64,000 nucleotides of DNA. It comes from Hungatella sp. UBA4396. GTDB lineage: Bacteria > Bacillota > Clostridia > Lachnospirales > Lachnospiraceae. Location of the stretch: the NCBI GenBank assembly GCA_002389905.1, contig DGRE01000014.1, positions 1 to 64,000 on the forward strand, written 5' to 3'. Positions 50,880 to 59,170 of this stretch are shown in pieces (the first letter of the stretch is position 1; every line of letters begins with the position of its first letter). The notes under the pieces were generated by a model. It was not told the DNA's origin. It saw nothing but the letters and a program-made list of their open reading frames with translations, and made no database searches. A program made the translations under genes and the position numbers.

Positions 50880-52175
50880 TTACCCGTTTTTTTCAGCTTC
50901 TTTTCCCAGGAGATGAGTGATAAACTGGCTGGCCGTTCTGCCGGATAATCCTCCGTGGTACAGCTCCCATATATTAGCCTTTGCATACAGCTCTTCTAAG
51001 GGAATTTTCAGGTCATAACGCTCTGCAAGGCCCTTTACAATTTCCCTGAACTCGGCCCTGTCAGGAGAACCGTAATAGATGGTTACCCCGAAACGAGCCA
51101 CAAGAGAAAGCTTTTCCTGGACTGTGTCATTATTATGTAAGTCATCATCCAGTTCTCTCTTGTCGCTGAATTTCTCCCGTATGAGGTGGCGGCGGTTGGA
51201 GGTGGCATAGATCAGCACATTGCCCGGCTTTATACCCAGTCCTCCTTCGATGATCGCCTTTAAATATTTGTATTCCAGCTCAGAATCTTCAAAGGATAAG
51301 TCATCCATGTAGATAATAAATTTATATTTCCGGTCCTTGATCTGCTCCTGAATCTTTGACAAGGACTTAAACTGGTGCTTATAGACCTCAATGATCCTTA
51401 AGCCTCTGTCATAGTATTCATTGAGAACAGCCTTGATGCTGGAGGACTTTCCTGTTCCGCTGTCTCCAAACAGGAGGACATTATTGGCCGGCTGTCCATT
51501 TAAAAAGGCTTCCGTATTTTCAATCAGCTTCTGCTTTTGAAGGCGGTATCCGATGATATCGTCCAGATGGGTGTCTTCGATGTTGGGAATGGGCAGGATG
51601 CGGGGCTCATGCCCTTCTTCTTCGATGCGGAAGGCTTTGTTCAAGCCGAACTTTCCTACGCCCAGCCTGCGGTAAAACTCCGTCACCTCTGCTGCAAATT
51701 CCTTTTCGTCGGCAGCCGTTTCCAGAGAAGAGGCCAAGGCCAGGATCTGATCCCGGACGTGTTTGTTATAGACCTTGCTGCCGCCATTTGACGCCTGATA
51801 GCAGGATAAAGCGGACCAGATTCCCGGTCCCTGATCCAGGTTGTCCAGAGTACAGATATCATAGTCAAACAATTCCTTCATAATCCGGAAATCATGGGCA
51901 GCCAGTTCATTTAAAGTGCCGCGGGAAGCCCCTGTTATCTCGCAGGAGGTGCTGTAGGCGTTCTCATCGCCTGCCAGACACAGTGCCAGAAAGCAATGCC
52001 ATAAATTGCCCTCAAAGCCATAATAGGAAGCCAGTTCAATCAGCTCCCCGGCGCAGGCCCGCAGGGCTGGAGCTGCTTCTGCTGCTGTCTGCTCCAGGGC
52101 CAAAAGGCCGGCTACCTTATCAAATAACTCCTTGTGCTTCATATTTCTGTATAAAATCAGTTCCTGAGACTTCAT
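50880..52175 (-). CDS. DUF815 AAA-type ATPase
   Basis: A 431-residue protein with a helical N-terminal half and a C-terminal P-loop domain. Walker A is FGDSGTGKSSS (236-246), Walker B IIYMDDLSFED (about 287-297) and sensor-like YATSNRRHLI. The family is DUF815; its function is unknown, though relatives resemble AAA loaders. It lies in the same direction between pheA and ppx but is separated by gaps of 64 and 87 bases, so it may be transcribed alone. Confidence 0.85.
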   Translation of the reverse strand: MKSQELILYRNMKHKELFDKVAGLLALEQTAAEAAPALRACAGELIELASYYGFEGNLWHCFLALCLAGDENAYSTSCEITGASRGTLNELAAHDFRIMKELFDYDICTLDNLDQGPGIWSALSCYQASNGGSKVYNKHVRDQILALASSLETAADEKEFAAEVTEFYRRLGVGKFGLNKAFRIEEEGHEPRILPIPNIEDTHLDDIIGYRLQKQKLIENTEAFLNGQPANNVLLFGDSGTGKSSSIKAVLNEYYDRGLRIIEVYKHQFKSLSKIQEQIKDRKYKFIIYMDDLSFEDSELEYKYLKAIIEGGLGIKPGNVLIYATSNRRHLIREKFSDKRELDDDLHNNDTVQEKLSLVARFGVTIYYGSPDRAEFREIVKGLAERYDLKIPLEELYAKANIWELYHGGLSGRTASQFITHLLGKEAEKNG

Positions 52176-52204
52176 GTTATCTCTCCCTTGTATAAAATTC
52201 AGGC

Positions 52205-52225
52205 CCGGCTTAAACCTTAAGCCGG
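52205..52225 (-). terminator. Hairpin after pheA
   Basis: Nine-bp perfect stem CCGGCTTAA/TTAAGCCGG with a 3-base loop, followed on the minus strand by a weak T-rich tail. It may be a weak terminator or processing hairpin between pheA and the DUF815 gene. Confidence 0.5.
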
Positions 52226-52239
52226 ACCCTGAAGTATTC

Positions 52240-53376
52240 TTAATAATTTCCCAGCACCCTCATGTTAAGGCCCTCTTCCGATATGCCCTTTAAAGCATTC
52301 TGAACGGCGCAGTCGCTTAAATTTCCTTCAATGTCCACGAAGAAACGGTATTCCCAGTTCCTTCCCGGTATGGGCCTGGATTCGATCATCCTCATGTTGA
52401 CCCCGTTATAAATGAAATTGCTCAGCATGTTGTACAAGGTACCGCTTTTATGAGGCAGCTCAAAGCTTATGCTGACCTTTTGTGCGTCCTCCCGGTATAC
52501 TGGATTCCTGGACAGGATGATGAACCGGGTGGTATTGTTCTTATTGTGGTTAATGGAAGATTTTAAGACCTTCAGGCCGTAAATCCTTCCTGCGATCTCG
52601 CTGGCAACTGCTGCCTGGGATAAATCCCCTTCCTCAACCACCTTTTTGGCGGCTACGGCCGTATTTTCCAAACTGATCTGTTTCCATTGCCTGTTGGAAT
52701 TTAAGTATTCGGAACACTGCATCAGAGCCTGGGGATGGGAAAATACAGTCTTAATATTCTCGGTTGAAGCTCCCGGAAGGCCCAGCAGAGCGTGATTTAC
52801 AGTAAGAAAAGTCTCAGCCACAATATAATTCTGATATTTAATCAAAAGGTCATAATTGTCTATGACGGCTCCTGCTGAGGAATTTTCAATAGGAAGCACT
52901 CCGTAATCGGCTTCTCCCTCTGCCACCGCCTTCATGACATCCTCCCATGACTGAACGTGGTATATTTCCCCAGCCGTTCCAAAATACTGGAGGGCTGCTT
53001 CATGGGTATAAGCCCCTTCCACTCCCTGATATACCACCCGGACCTGATCCATGGGCAGGCTTTTTACCGGCTGGAAATCATTTTTCACAGTGAGGCCGTG
53101 TTCTGCCAAAAGCCTGTACTGCTGGCGGCGGCTGATGGTCATCATCTGGGTGAACAGTTCCCTGACCGCCTGCTTGCGGAACGAATCCTCCACCATTCCG
53201 GTCACGTCTTCAATCTTTTGCTGTTCCCTTTTCCCGTCATAAACCTGCTTGCCTGTGGTGATCTTGAATTCAGCCACATCGCCTACCACTTTCATGCGTT
53301 CTTCAAACAGGGACACAATTTCCCGGTCAATCCGGTCAAGCTTTTCTCTTATTTCCTGCAAATCTAATGTTTTCAT
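52240..53376 (-). CDS. pheA: Bifunctional chorismate mutase / prephenate dehydratase
   Basis: A 378-residue P-protein making phenylpyruvate from chorismate. An AroQ chorismate mutase (about 1-85, LDLQEIREKLDRIDREIVSLFEERM) is fused to a prephenate dehydratase (about 112-290: VVYQGVEGAYTHEAA, LPIENSSAGAV, NNTTRFIILSR with the catalytic TTRF threonine) and an ACT regulatory domain (about 300-375, ESRPIPGRNWEYRFFVD) for feedback by phenylalanine. Its ATG overlaps the plsC stop as ATGA. No leader-peptide attenuator is visible. Confidence 0.95.
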   Translation of the reverse strand: MKTLDLQEIREKLDRIDREIVSLFEERMKVVGDVAEFKITTGKQVYDGKREQQKIEDVTGMVEDSFRKQAVRELFTQMMTISRRQQYRLLAEHGLTVKNDFQPVKSLPMDQVRVVYQGVEGAYTHEAALQYFGTAGEIYHVQSWEDVMKAVAEGEADYGVLPIENSSAGAVIDNYDLLIKYQNYIVAETFLTVNHALLGLPGASTENIKTVFSHPQALMQCSEYLNSNRQWKQISLENTAVAAKKVVEEGDLSQAAVASEIAGRIYGLKVLKSSINHNKNNTTRFIILSRNPVYREDAQKVSISFELPHKSGTLYNMLSNFIYNGVNMRMIESRPIPGRNWEYRFFVDIEGNLSDCAVQNALKGISEEGLNMRVLGNY

Positions 53377-54176
53377 AGGTTTTTGTATTCCTTTGCCTTA
53401 TCTGTTTGTATATAAGCCTCTTCCAGGGGAAGCTTTCCCTGGGAAACCAGTTCCTCTCTCAGCAGAGCCTTGATCTGCTCTCCCACATAGGCCCCCGGAA
53501 ACTTCTTATGTTCAGGTGCCAGTTCCTTGATGAGAAAGGGTCTGCCGAATTCAATGGTCACATGAGAAGGTCTGATAAAGGGTAAGTGCTTTTCAAAAAT
53601 ATCGGCTGTTCCTGTAATCGCCACAGGCACCACCGGACATCCTCCTTTTTCCGCAATCTTTAAGCTGCCTTCCTTAAAGGGAAGGAGATCCAGGAGGTTT
53701 TCCTGTTCATTGCGGGTTCCTTCCGGGAAAATCCAGACGGATATCCCTTTTTTCACCTGGTCAATGCCTTCCAGTATGGTCTTTAAGCCTTCTTTTATAT
53801 TATGCCTGTCCAAAAACAGGCAGTTTACATACCGCATCCAATTGGAAAGGAGAGGAATCTGTTCCATTTCCTTTTTTGCCACAAAGCCCATAGGGCCGGG
53901 AACTGTCACATACCCTACCAGAATATCAAAATAGCTTCTGTGGTTTCCCACATATAAAACGGCACTGTCCGACGGAATGTGCTCCCGTCCTTTTACCGTG
54001 AGCTTTACTCCGGAAAGCCAGAGACACAGCCGGAACAATGCCTGAACCACTTTCAGACTCTGCACATCCCGCAGGCGCCGGTCTTTTCTTCCTATCAGCC
54101 ATTCCACTAACATAAGAGGAATGCTGAGCACTAAAAAACCTATTACTGTTGTTGCTACAAGAATAAAACGTATCAT
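53373..54176 (-). CDS. plsC: 1-acylglycerol-3-phosphate acyltransferase
   Basis: A 267-residue membrane acyltransferase making phosphatidic acid. An N-terminal helix (about 3-25) anchors it. Motif I is NHRSYFD (His79, Asp84) and motif III FPEGTRNE (about 150-157), with the VPVAITG block near 183. It overlaps the pheA start, an unusual partner functionally, and so probably shares its promoter. Confidence 0.92.
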   Translation of the reverse strand: MIRFILVATTVIGFLVLSIPLMLVEWLIGRKDRRLRDVQSLKVVQALFRLCLWLSGVKLTVKGREHIPSDSAVLYVGNHRSYFDILVGYVTVPGPMGFVAKKEMEQIPLLSNWMRYVNCLFLDRHNIKEGLKTILEGIDQVKKGISVWIFPEGTRNEQENLLDLLPFKEGSLKIAEKGGCPVVPVAITGTADIFEKHLPFIRPSHVTIEFGRPFLIKELAPEHKKFPGAYVGEQIKALLREELVSQGKLPLEEAYIQTDKAKEYKNL

Positions 54177-54230
54177 TAGTCTAGTCCTCCATCCTATCTA
54201 TTATATAGAATGAAATCTGTAATTACAATA

Positions 54231-54698
54231 CTACCTTCCTTTCTTTTTTGTAATTTGTTCAAACAACAGTCCTGTGGCAAACCACAAAGGTGCAAAGTCC
54301 AGACGGATCAGCCCGTCGATGTTGGTGCTGCGTCCCGAATAATCCCAGGGGCACATCCCCTGTCCCCTCAGCAGGGTTCCCGCAATGTATTCCGCCACAA
54401 AGATCAGGACCATATAGAGGAACCCGTGGCGGATGGCCGTATCCGCCCGTTTTACCGCCAGTCCGGGGCCAGGATTGACCCATTGGTCAATGATATTTCC
54501 AATGGGGCCTAAGAGGGCGCCGCAGCCGTAAATCGGAAACATGAGAAGGGAAGTATGGCCCATCAGCCGCCAGTCCTGGCGCAGGATGGAGTCGGTGGAG
54601 GTGAAAATAACCTCCAGGCACCAGCCTGTGATCCCGCATTTGCAGAAATCAAGAGGCAGTTGTTTTAAGTTTTGTGTTAATGTCTTCATAACCTTCAT
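54231..54698 (-). CDS. CmpB-like membrane protein (putative ABC transporter permease)
   Basis: A 155-residue protein of the PF06541-type family, annotated as putative ABC permease CmpB although no ATPase partner is present. Family landmarks are ITGWCLEVIFTS, a central FPIYGCGALLG and CPWDYSGRSTNIDGLIRLDFAPLWF near the C-terminus. Three to four hydrophobic stretches are visible. Function unknown. No strong ribosome site is seen ahead of the ATG at 54698; the internal Met at codon 4 is an alternative. Confidence 0.75.
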   Translation of the reverse strand: MKVMKTLTQNLKQLPLDFCKCGITGWCLEVIFTSTDSILRQDWRLMGHTSLLMFPIYGCGALLGPIGNIIDQWVNPGPGLAVKRADTAIRHGFLYMVLIFVAEYIAGTLLRGQGMCPWDYSGRSTNIDGLIRLDFAPLWFATGLLFEQITKKKGR

Positions 54699-54742
54699 TA
54701 TGCGCCGGTTATGGAGATATTATGTTACTTTGTAAAAGAATT

Positions 54743-56257
54743 CTATAAGAGAGGAGACAGCAGTCTGCTTCCCTGTTCCTTAAGACGGATTAAGAGGCTC
54801 CGCTCTCCGTATATCTCAGGAGTGATCTCTTTGCACGACTTTAAGTCCTCCAAAAACAGCTCCTCCAGCTTCCTGGTAGTCTCCTCATCATAGATCACAG
54901 CATTGACCTCAAAATTCAGTTCAAAGCTTCGGATGTCCATATTGGCTGTGCCGTAGGAACTGACTTTTCCATCGGTCATAACACCTTTCGAATGAAGGAA
55001 TCCGTTTTCATAGGTATAGCATCTGGCTCCTGCAAACAACAGATCTCCCACATAGGAATAGGTCGCCCAGTAGACAAAGGGGTGATCCGGCTTGCAGGGA
55101 ATCATAAGTCTTACATCCACACCGGACCGGGCCGCGATCTTTAAGGTGGACAGCACTGCATCATCAGGCACAAAATAAGGGGTCTGGATGTAAATATGGT
55201 CTCTTGCCTTGGCAAATAGCCGGATGTAATTGTCCCGGATCTGACGGCTCCTTGCATCAGGGCCGCTGGCAATAATCTGTATGCCGAGCCGTTTCTCCGC
55301 CTCCCAGGTTTCATCAATCCCATAGCATTCCAGACAGCTTCCATCCTCTTCTTCGCAAAAATACTTCATATTTTTAAACAGGTTCTCCCCTGTGGCATAA
55401 TTCCAGTCCAGAGCAAAGCGGATCTGCAGGCTCAGCACCGAGCCTCCCTGTATCTTTAAATGGGTATCCCGCCAATAGCCGAATTTAGGGTCCTTGGAAA
55501 TGTATTCCCGGCCGATATTAAAGCCGCCCACATACCCGGTCTGGTTGTCAATGACCACGATCTTTCTATGGTTGCGGTAATTGACCCGAAGCTGAAGCCT
55601 GCCCAGAATGGGGGGGAAGAATATTCCCACCTTTACGCCGTTTTCCTTCAGTCTTCTCCATTTTTCCTTTGCCATAAAGCGTCCGCCCATACCGTCGCAG
55701 AGGATGCGCACCTCGACTCCGGCTTTGGCCCGCTCAATTAAAACAGGGATGATGGAGTCAAATACCTCGTCATCCTTGATGATATAATACTGCAGATGAA
55801 TGAAATGAACCGCCTTGGAAAGCTCTGTCCGCAAATCTTTGAATTTTTCTTCTCCATCGGTAAATATCTCAATGCTGTTATCAACCGTCAGCACTGATCC
55901 TGAGGTTTCTAAATTATAGACCACCAGATCCTCGTAATCACGGGATAAAGAAGACATGAGCTTAATGTCATTCTTTTTTAAAAATTCCTCCTGGTTTTTT
56001 ATGGAGTAGCGCATCCGGTCTTCCACTTCCTTGACCCGGAACAGCTTATCCTTTCGCATATCCTGCCCAAAGAGCAGATAAATGAGAATCCCGAATACGG
56101 GAACAAAGTAAAGGGCCAGCAGCCAGGTCCAGACCGTCTTGGGGTCGCGCCGCTGAAAAAACACAATAATAACAGAAAGAACCAGATTAATGTAAATCAA
56201 ATGATCCATGGACCAGTTCCAAATATCTGCCGTCTGTCTCCAAATTGTCTCTATCAT
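54743..56257 (-). CDS. cls: Cardiolipin synthase
   Basis: A 504-residue membrane enzyme joining two phosphatidylglycerols. Two N-terminal helices (about 15-35 and 42-65) precede two PLD/HKD catalytic halves: NYRNHRKIVVID near 220 and FLHSKGVMTDG near 403. The ATG at 56257 has GGAGG four to five bases upstream; the frame reaching 56311 extends beyond it. Encoded near plsC, both serving phospholipid supply, but separated by the CmpB-like gene. Confidence 0.95.
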   Translation of the reverse strand: MIETIWRQTADIWNWSMDHLIYINLVLSVIIVFFQRRDPKTVWTWLLALYFVPVFGILIYLLFGQDMRKDKLFRVKEVEDRMRYSIKNQEEFLKKNDIKLMSSLSRDYEDLVVYNLETSGSVLTVDNSIEIFTDGEEKFKDLRTELSKAVHFIHLQYYIIKDDEVFDSIIPVLIERAKAGVEVRILCDGMGGRFMAKEKWRRLKENGVKVGIFFPPILGRLQLRVNYRNHRKIVVIDNQTGYVGGFNIGREYISKDPKFGYWRDTHLKIQGGSVLSLQIRFALDWNYATGENLFKNMKYFCEEEDGSCLECYGIDETWEAEKRLGIQIIASGPDARSRQIRDNYIRLFAKARDHIYIQTPYFVPDDAVLSTLKIAARSGVDVRLMIPCKPDHPFVYWATYSYVGDLLFAGARCYTYENGFLHSKGVMTDGKVSSYGTANMDIRSFELNFEVNAVIYDEETTRKLEELFLEDLKSCKEITPEIYGERSLLIRLKEQGSRLLSPLL

Positions 56258-56299
56258 AAATTCCTCCTGTCCTGGCGGTAGGTTTACAGGTCCTATTGC

Positions 56300-56328
56300 A
56301 AAAAAGGCCACCGCTTCAGCGACGCCCC
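56300..56328 (-). terminator. Terminator of the DUF4250 gene
   Basis: Minus strand stem GGGCGTCGCT / AGCGGTGGCC with two G-U pairs and one mismatch, GAA-type loop, then TTTTTT. It falls between the small gene and cls. Confidence 0.65.
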
Positions 56329-56340
56329 TCTAAGGTTTTT

Positions 56341-56520
56341 TCATATAAACTGATTTCTCTCTCTGTTATAATGATAATCAATGGCTGCCAGGGCATGGGA
56401 CAATTCCCCAGCCTCAATTCCAAGGCTTAAGCAGCATTCTTCCAGAGAGGGGTAATAGTCTCTTAACTGAGTGTTTATGTAGCTCAGTAATATTACGGGG
56501 TCTTTTGGTATATTAGACAT
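56341..56520 (-). CDS. DUF4250-domain protein, 59 residues
   Basis: A short gene with ATG at 56520 and TGA at 56341-56343. The N-terminus SNIPKDPVILLSYINTQLRD matches the conserved DUF4250 opening, followed by an HTH-like segment (LEECCLSLGIEAGELSHAL). The function is unknown. It is probably a small DNA- or RNA-associated helical protein of Firmicutes. ATAGGAG precedes the start by ten bases. It is monocistronic with its own terminator. Confidence 0.8.
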   Translation of the reverse strand: MSNIPKDPVILLSYINTQLRDYYPSLEECCLSLGIEAGELSHALAAIDYHYNRERNQFI

Positions 56521-56711
56521 CTTTTGATTCTCCTATTCCGGTAACAAAATTATTCTATCACAAAATTCGCCCCTTGTGAATCTTTTAAAGCCAAAATTTA
56601 ACTTCTTAAATCTCCCTCTTTTTTGACAATAATTGTATGATTTCCCCTGTACGGATAACAGAAACAGTGCTACAATCATATATTAATGTCCTTCAGGAGG
56701 TAATATCACAG

Positions 56712-57716
56712 ATGAAAAAAATATTAATGCTTGGAACAGGAGGCACTATCGCCTGCAAAAGAAGCGATCAAGGCTTAAAGCCTCTTCTCACCTCAGATGA
56801 AATTCTTTCCTATGTCCCGGAAACGGCAAAGTTCTGCCAGGCGGACAGTCTGCAGATACTGAATATAGACAGTACCAATATGCAGCCTGACCACTGGCTT
56901 TCTATGGCAGAAGCCATTGAAACCCATTATAACGATTACGACGGCTTTGTCATCTGCCACGGCACCGATACCATGGCTTATACGGCTTCGTCCCTTTCCT
57001 ATCTGATTCAAAATTCGGAAAAGCCCATTGTGATCACCGGAGCCCAAAGGCCCATTGATATGGAAAACACCGATGCCCGCACTAATTTATCAGACAGCCT
57101 CCGGTTTGCCAGCCAGGAAAAGGCCCATGGAGTCACCATTGTATTTGACGGCAAGGTCATTGCAGGCACGCGGGGCAAAAAGGAGAGGAGCAAAAGCTAC
57201 AACGCCTTTTCCAGCATTAACTTTCCTTATATTGCCACGGTTCAGGATGGACAAGTGGTGTTTTATTTAGATGATAAAGCTGCCTGCCCCAGACAGGTTC
57301 AGTTTTTCAGGACATTGAATCCACGCGTGGCTTTGATGAAGCTGATTCCTTCTATGGGGTCAAATGTTCTGGATTATCTGGCAGAGCATTATGATGCGGT
57401 CATTATAGAATCTTTTGGAGTGGGCGGCCTGCCCTCCTATGATACCGGAGATTTTTATAAGGCTGTGGAAAGCTGGATTTCTCTGGGAAAAACCGTGGTT
57501 ATGGCCACCCAGGTGACCAATGAAGGAAGCAATATGTCCGTCTATGAGGTGGGACACTCCATAAAAAAAGAACTGGGACTTTTGGAAGCCTATGATATGA
57601 CTCTGGAAGCCACAGTGACCAAACTGATGTGGATTCTGGGACAGACTCAGGATAGGGAAGAAATACGGGAGCTGTTTTACCGCACCATTAACAGGGATAT
57701 TCTTTGGCAGGTATGA
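56712..57716 (+). CDS. ansA: Type I L-asparaginase
   Basis: A 334-residue asparaginase without signal peptide, hence cytoplasmic type I. The two threonine motifs are GTGGTIACK near residue 8 and CHGTDTMAYTAS near 85; Lys in the ITGAQRP region and the VIESFGVGGLPSYD block also fit. It hydrolyses asparagine to aspartate and ammonia. The ATG at 56712 is preceded by AGGAGG; the frame start at 56637 lies before that site. It is followed by a hairpin terminator. Confidence 0.92.
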   Translation: MKKILMLGTGGTIACKRSDQGLKPLLTSDEILSYVPETAKFCQADSLQILNIDSTNMQPDHWLSMAEAIETHYNDYDGFVICHGTDTMAYTASSLSYLIQNSEKPIVITGAQRPIDMENTDARTNLSDSLRFASQEKAHGVTIVFDGKVIAGTRGKKERSKSYNAFSSINFPYIATVQDGQVVFYLDDKAACPRQVQFFRTLNPRVALMKLIPSMGSNVLDYLAEHYDAVIIESFGVGGLPSYDTGDFYKAVESWISLGKTVVMATQVTNEGSNMSVYEVGHSIKKELGLLEAYDMTLEATVTKLMWILGQTQDREEIRELFYRTINRDILWQV

Positions 57717-57841
57717 GAAAAAGGTGCCGCAAAACTTTTTCACTGGCAATCAAATTGATTCCTCTTAAATAGGTTTTAAACTTTTCTCCATCAGTCTGTT
57801 ACGCTGCATGGGGAGGAGGCTTTCTATGAGAAGTTTTTCGT

Positions 57842-57876
57842 AAAAACCGCTTGTTCAATTGTTACGGTTTTTTCTG
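57842..57876 (+). terminator. Terminator downstream of ansA
   Basis: AAAAACCG (57842-57849) and CGGTTTTT (57865-57872) followed by TTCT. The 120 bases before it, after the ansA stop, contain a small GAAAAAG/CTTTTTC hairpin (57717-57741) and a GGGGAGGAGG with a 5-codon frame that I do not consider a gene. Confidence 0.6.
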
Positions 57877-57917
57877 TTTCACACCAAATTTTCTGGTACA
57901 AATCACAAGAAAAAAGA

Positions 57918-57946
57918 TTGTAATCTAAGATCATTCATGATATTAT
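57918..57946 (+). promoter_or_regulatory. Promoter of tdh-kbl
   Basis: TTGTAA (57918-57923), 17 bases, TATTAT (57941-57946). The predicted transcript start is near 57953, at the left edge of the nested palindrome. Confidence 0.7.
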
Positions 57947-58016
57947 GTCTTTGAGAGAGAGACGTTAAAAGGGGGATGTCTTTGTATCAAAGACATTTTA
58001 CGTCTCACAAAGACAT
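57945..58016. repeat. Nested 72-bp palindrome ahead of tdh
   Basis: Three nested arm pairs: ATGTCTTTG (57945-57953) with CAAAGACAT (58008-58016), GAGACGT (57959-57965) with ACGTCTC (58000-58006), and again ATGTCTTTG (57976-57984) with CAAAGACAT (57988-57996) around a 3-base loop. All arms are perfect. The outer arm overlaps the promoter's -10, so DNA binding by a repressor or activator is as likely as RNA structure. Confidence 0.75.
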
Positions 58017-58045
58017 GTAAAATAATGAGAAAGGCGGAGGTTACA

Positions 58046-59092
58046 ATGAAAGAAAACGTGATGTATGCGATTGTAAAGGAACAGGCGGGGAGAGGTCTGG
58101 CGCTCAGAGAAGTCCCCATTCCCACGACAGGAGAAAATGATGTGAAGATCAAGATTCACTACACATCAATCTGCGGTACGGATCTGCATATCTATAACTG
58201 GGATAAGTGGTCCCAGGAAACCATAAAACCGCCCATGACCATCGGACACGAATTCGTCGGTGAGATCGTAGAGACCGGCAGCCTGGTGAAAGAGTTTAAA
58301 ATCGGCGATATCGTATCGGGAGAGGGCCATATCGTATGCGGCCATTGCCGCAACTGCAAAGCGGGAAAACGTCATCTTTGTAAAAACACTGTAGGCGTAG
58401 GGGTAAACCGTGATGGAGCATACGCACAGTATCTGGTGATTCCCCAGACTAATGTCATTATCTGTGAGCCGGGAATTCCCGAGGAATTATGCTCTTCCTT
58501 TGATCCTCTGGGCAATGCGGTGCATACAGCTTTATCCTATAATCTGGTGGGGGAGGATGTACTGATCACAGGAGCCGGTCCTATAGGCATTATGGCTGCG
58601 GCCATTTGCCGTCATGTGGGAGCCAAACATGTGGTGATTACAGACGTCAATGATTACCGGCTGAATCTGGCCAGGGAGATATGCAATGTCCACACGGTCA
58701 ATGTATCCAGAGAGAGCCTAGATGATAAGATGAGGGAGCTTCATATTGAGGAGGGCTTTGATATCGGGCTCGAGATGTCCGGCAACGGTCAGGCATTTAC
58801 TTCCATGATTGACCACATGTACAACGGCGGCAAGATTGCGGTGCTGGGGCTTCAGGGAAGCGACACTGTGGTGCCATGGAATAAGATTGTGCTTAACTGT
58901 CTGCAGATCAAGGGAATTTACGGAAGGGAAATGTTTGAAACCTGGTACAAGATGATGGCCATGCTGAACAGCGGTCTTGAGATAGAGAAGATTATTACAC
59001 ACAAATTCGATTTCCGGGAGTTCCAGAAGGGCTTTGACGTAATGAACAGCGGGCAGTGCGGAAAGGTAGTTTTGGACTGGACGAAGGTCTGA
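58046..59092 (+). CDS. tdh: L-threonine 3-dehydrogenase
   Basis: A 348-residue zinc-dependent medium-chain dehydrogenase oxidising threonine to 2-amino-3-ketobutyrate with NAD+. The catalytic zinc site uses SICGTDLH and GHEFVGEI. The structural zinc site is CGHCRNCKAGKRHLC. The Rossmann motif is TGAGPIGIMAA. The HIYNWDKW segment is typical of Tdh. The ATG at 58046 has GGAGG five bases upstream; the frame start at 58025 is before it. First gene of a two-gene pathway operon. Confidence 0.93.
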   Translation: MKENVMYAIVKEQAGRGLALREVPIPTTGENDVKIKIHYTSICGTDLHIYNWDKWSQETIKPPMTIGHEFVGEIVETGSLVKEFKIGDIVSGEGHIVCGHCRNCKAGKRHLCKNTVGVGVNRDGAYAQYLVIPQTNVIICEPGIPEELCSSFDPLGNAVHTALSYNLVGEDVLITGAGPIGIMAAAICRHVGAKHVVITDVNDYRLNLAREICNVHTVNVSRESLDDKMRELHIEEGFDIGLEMSGNGQAFTSMIDHMYNGGKIAVLGLQGSDTVVPWNKIVLNCLQIKGIYGREMFETWYKMMAMLNSGLEIEKIITHKFDFREFQKGFDVMNSGQCGKVVLDWTKV

Positions 59093-59170
59093 CAGAGTAA
59101 TGAAAAAATGAGTTGACAATAAAGATCATTGGGCCGGACATGGAAAATAAGCGATAGGAGGAGTGATATT

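Noticed and set aside
57976..58020. A 14-codon frame (starting at 57976) as a threonine leader peptide
   Set aside because: It holds only one threonine codon, its ribosome site abuts the ATG, and the palindrome explains the sequence better.
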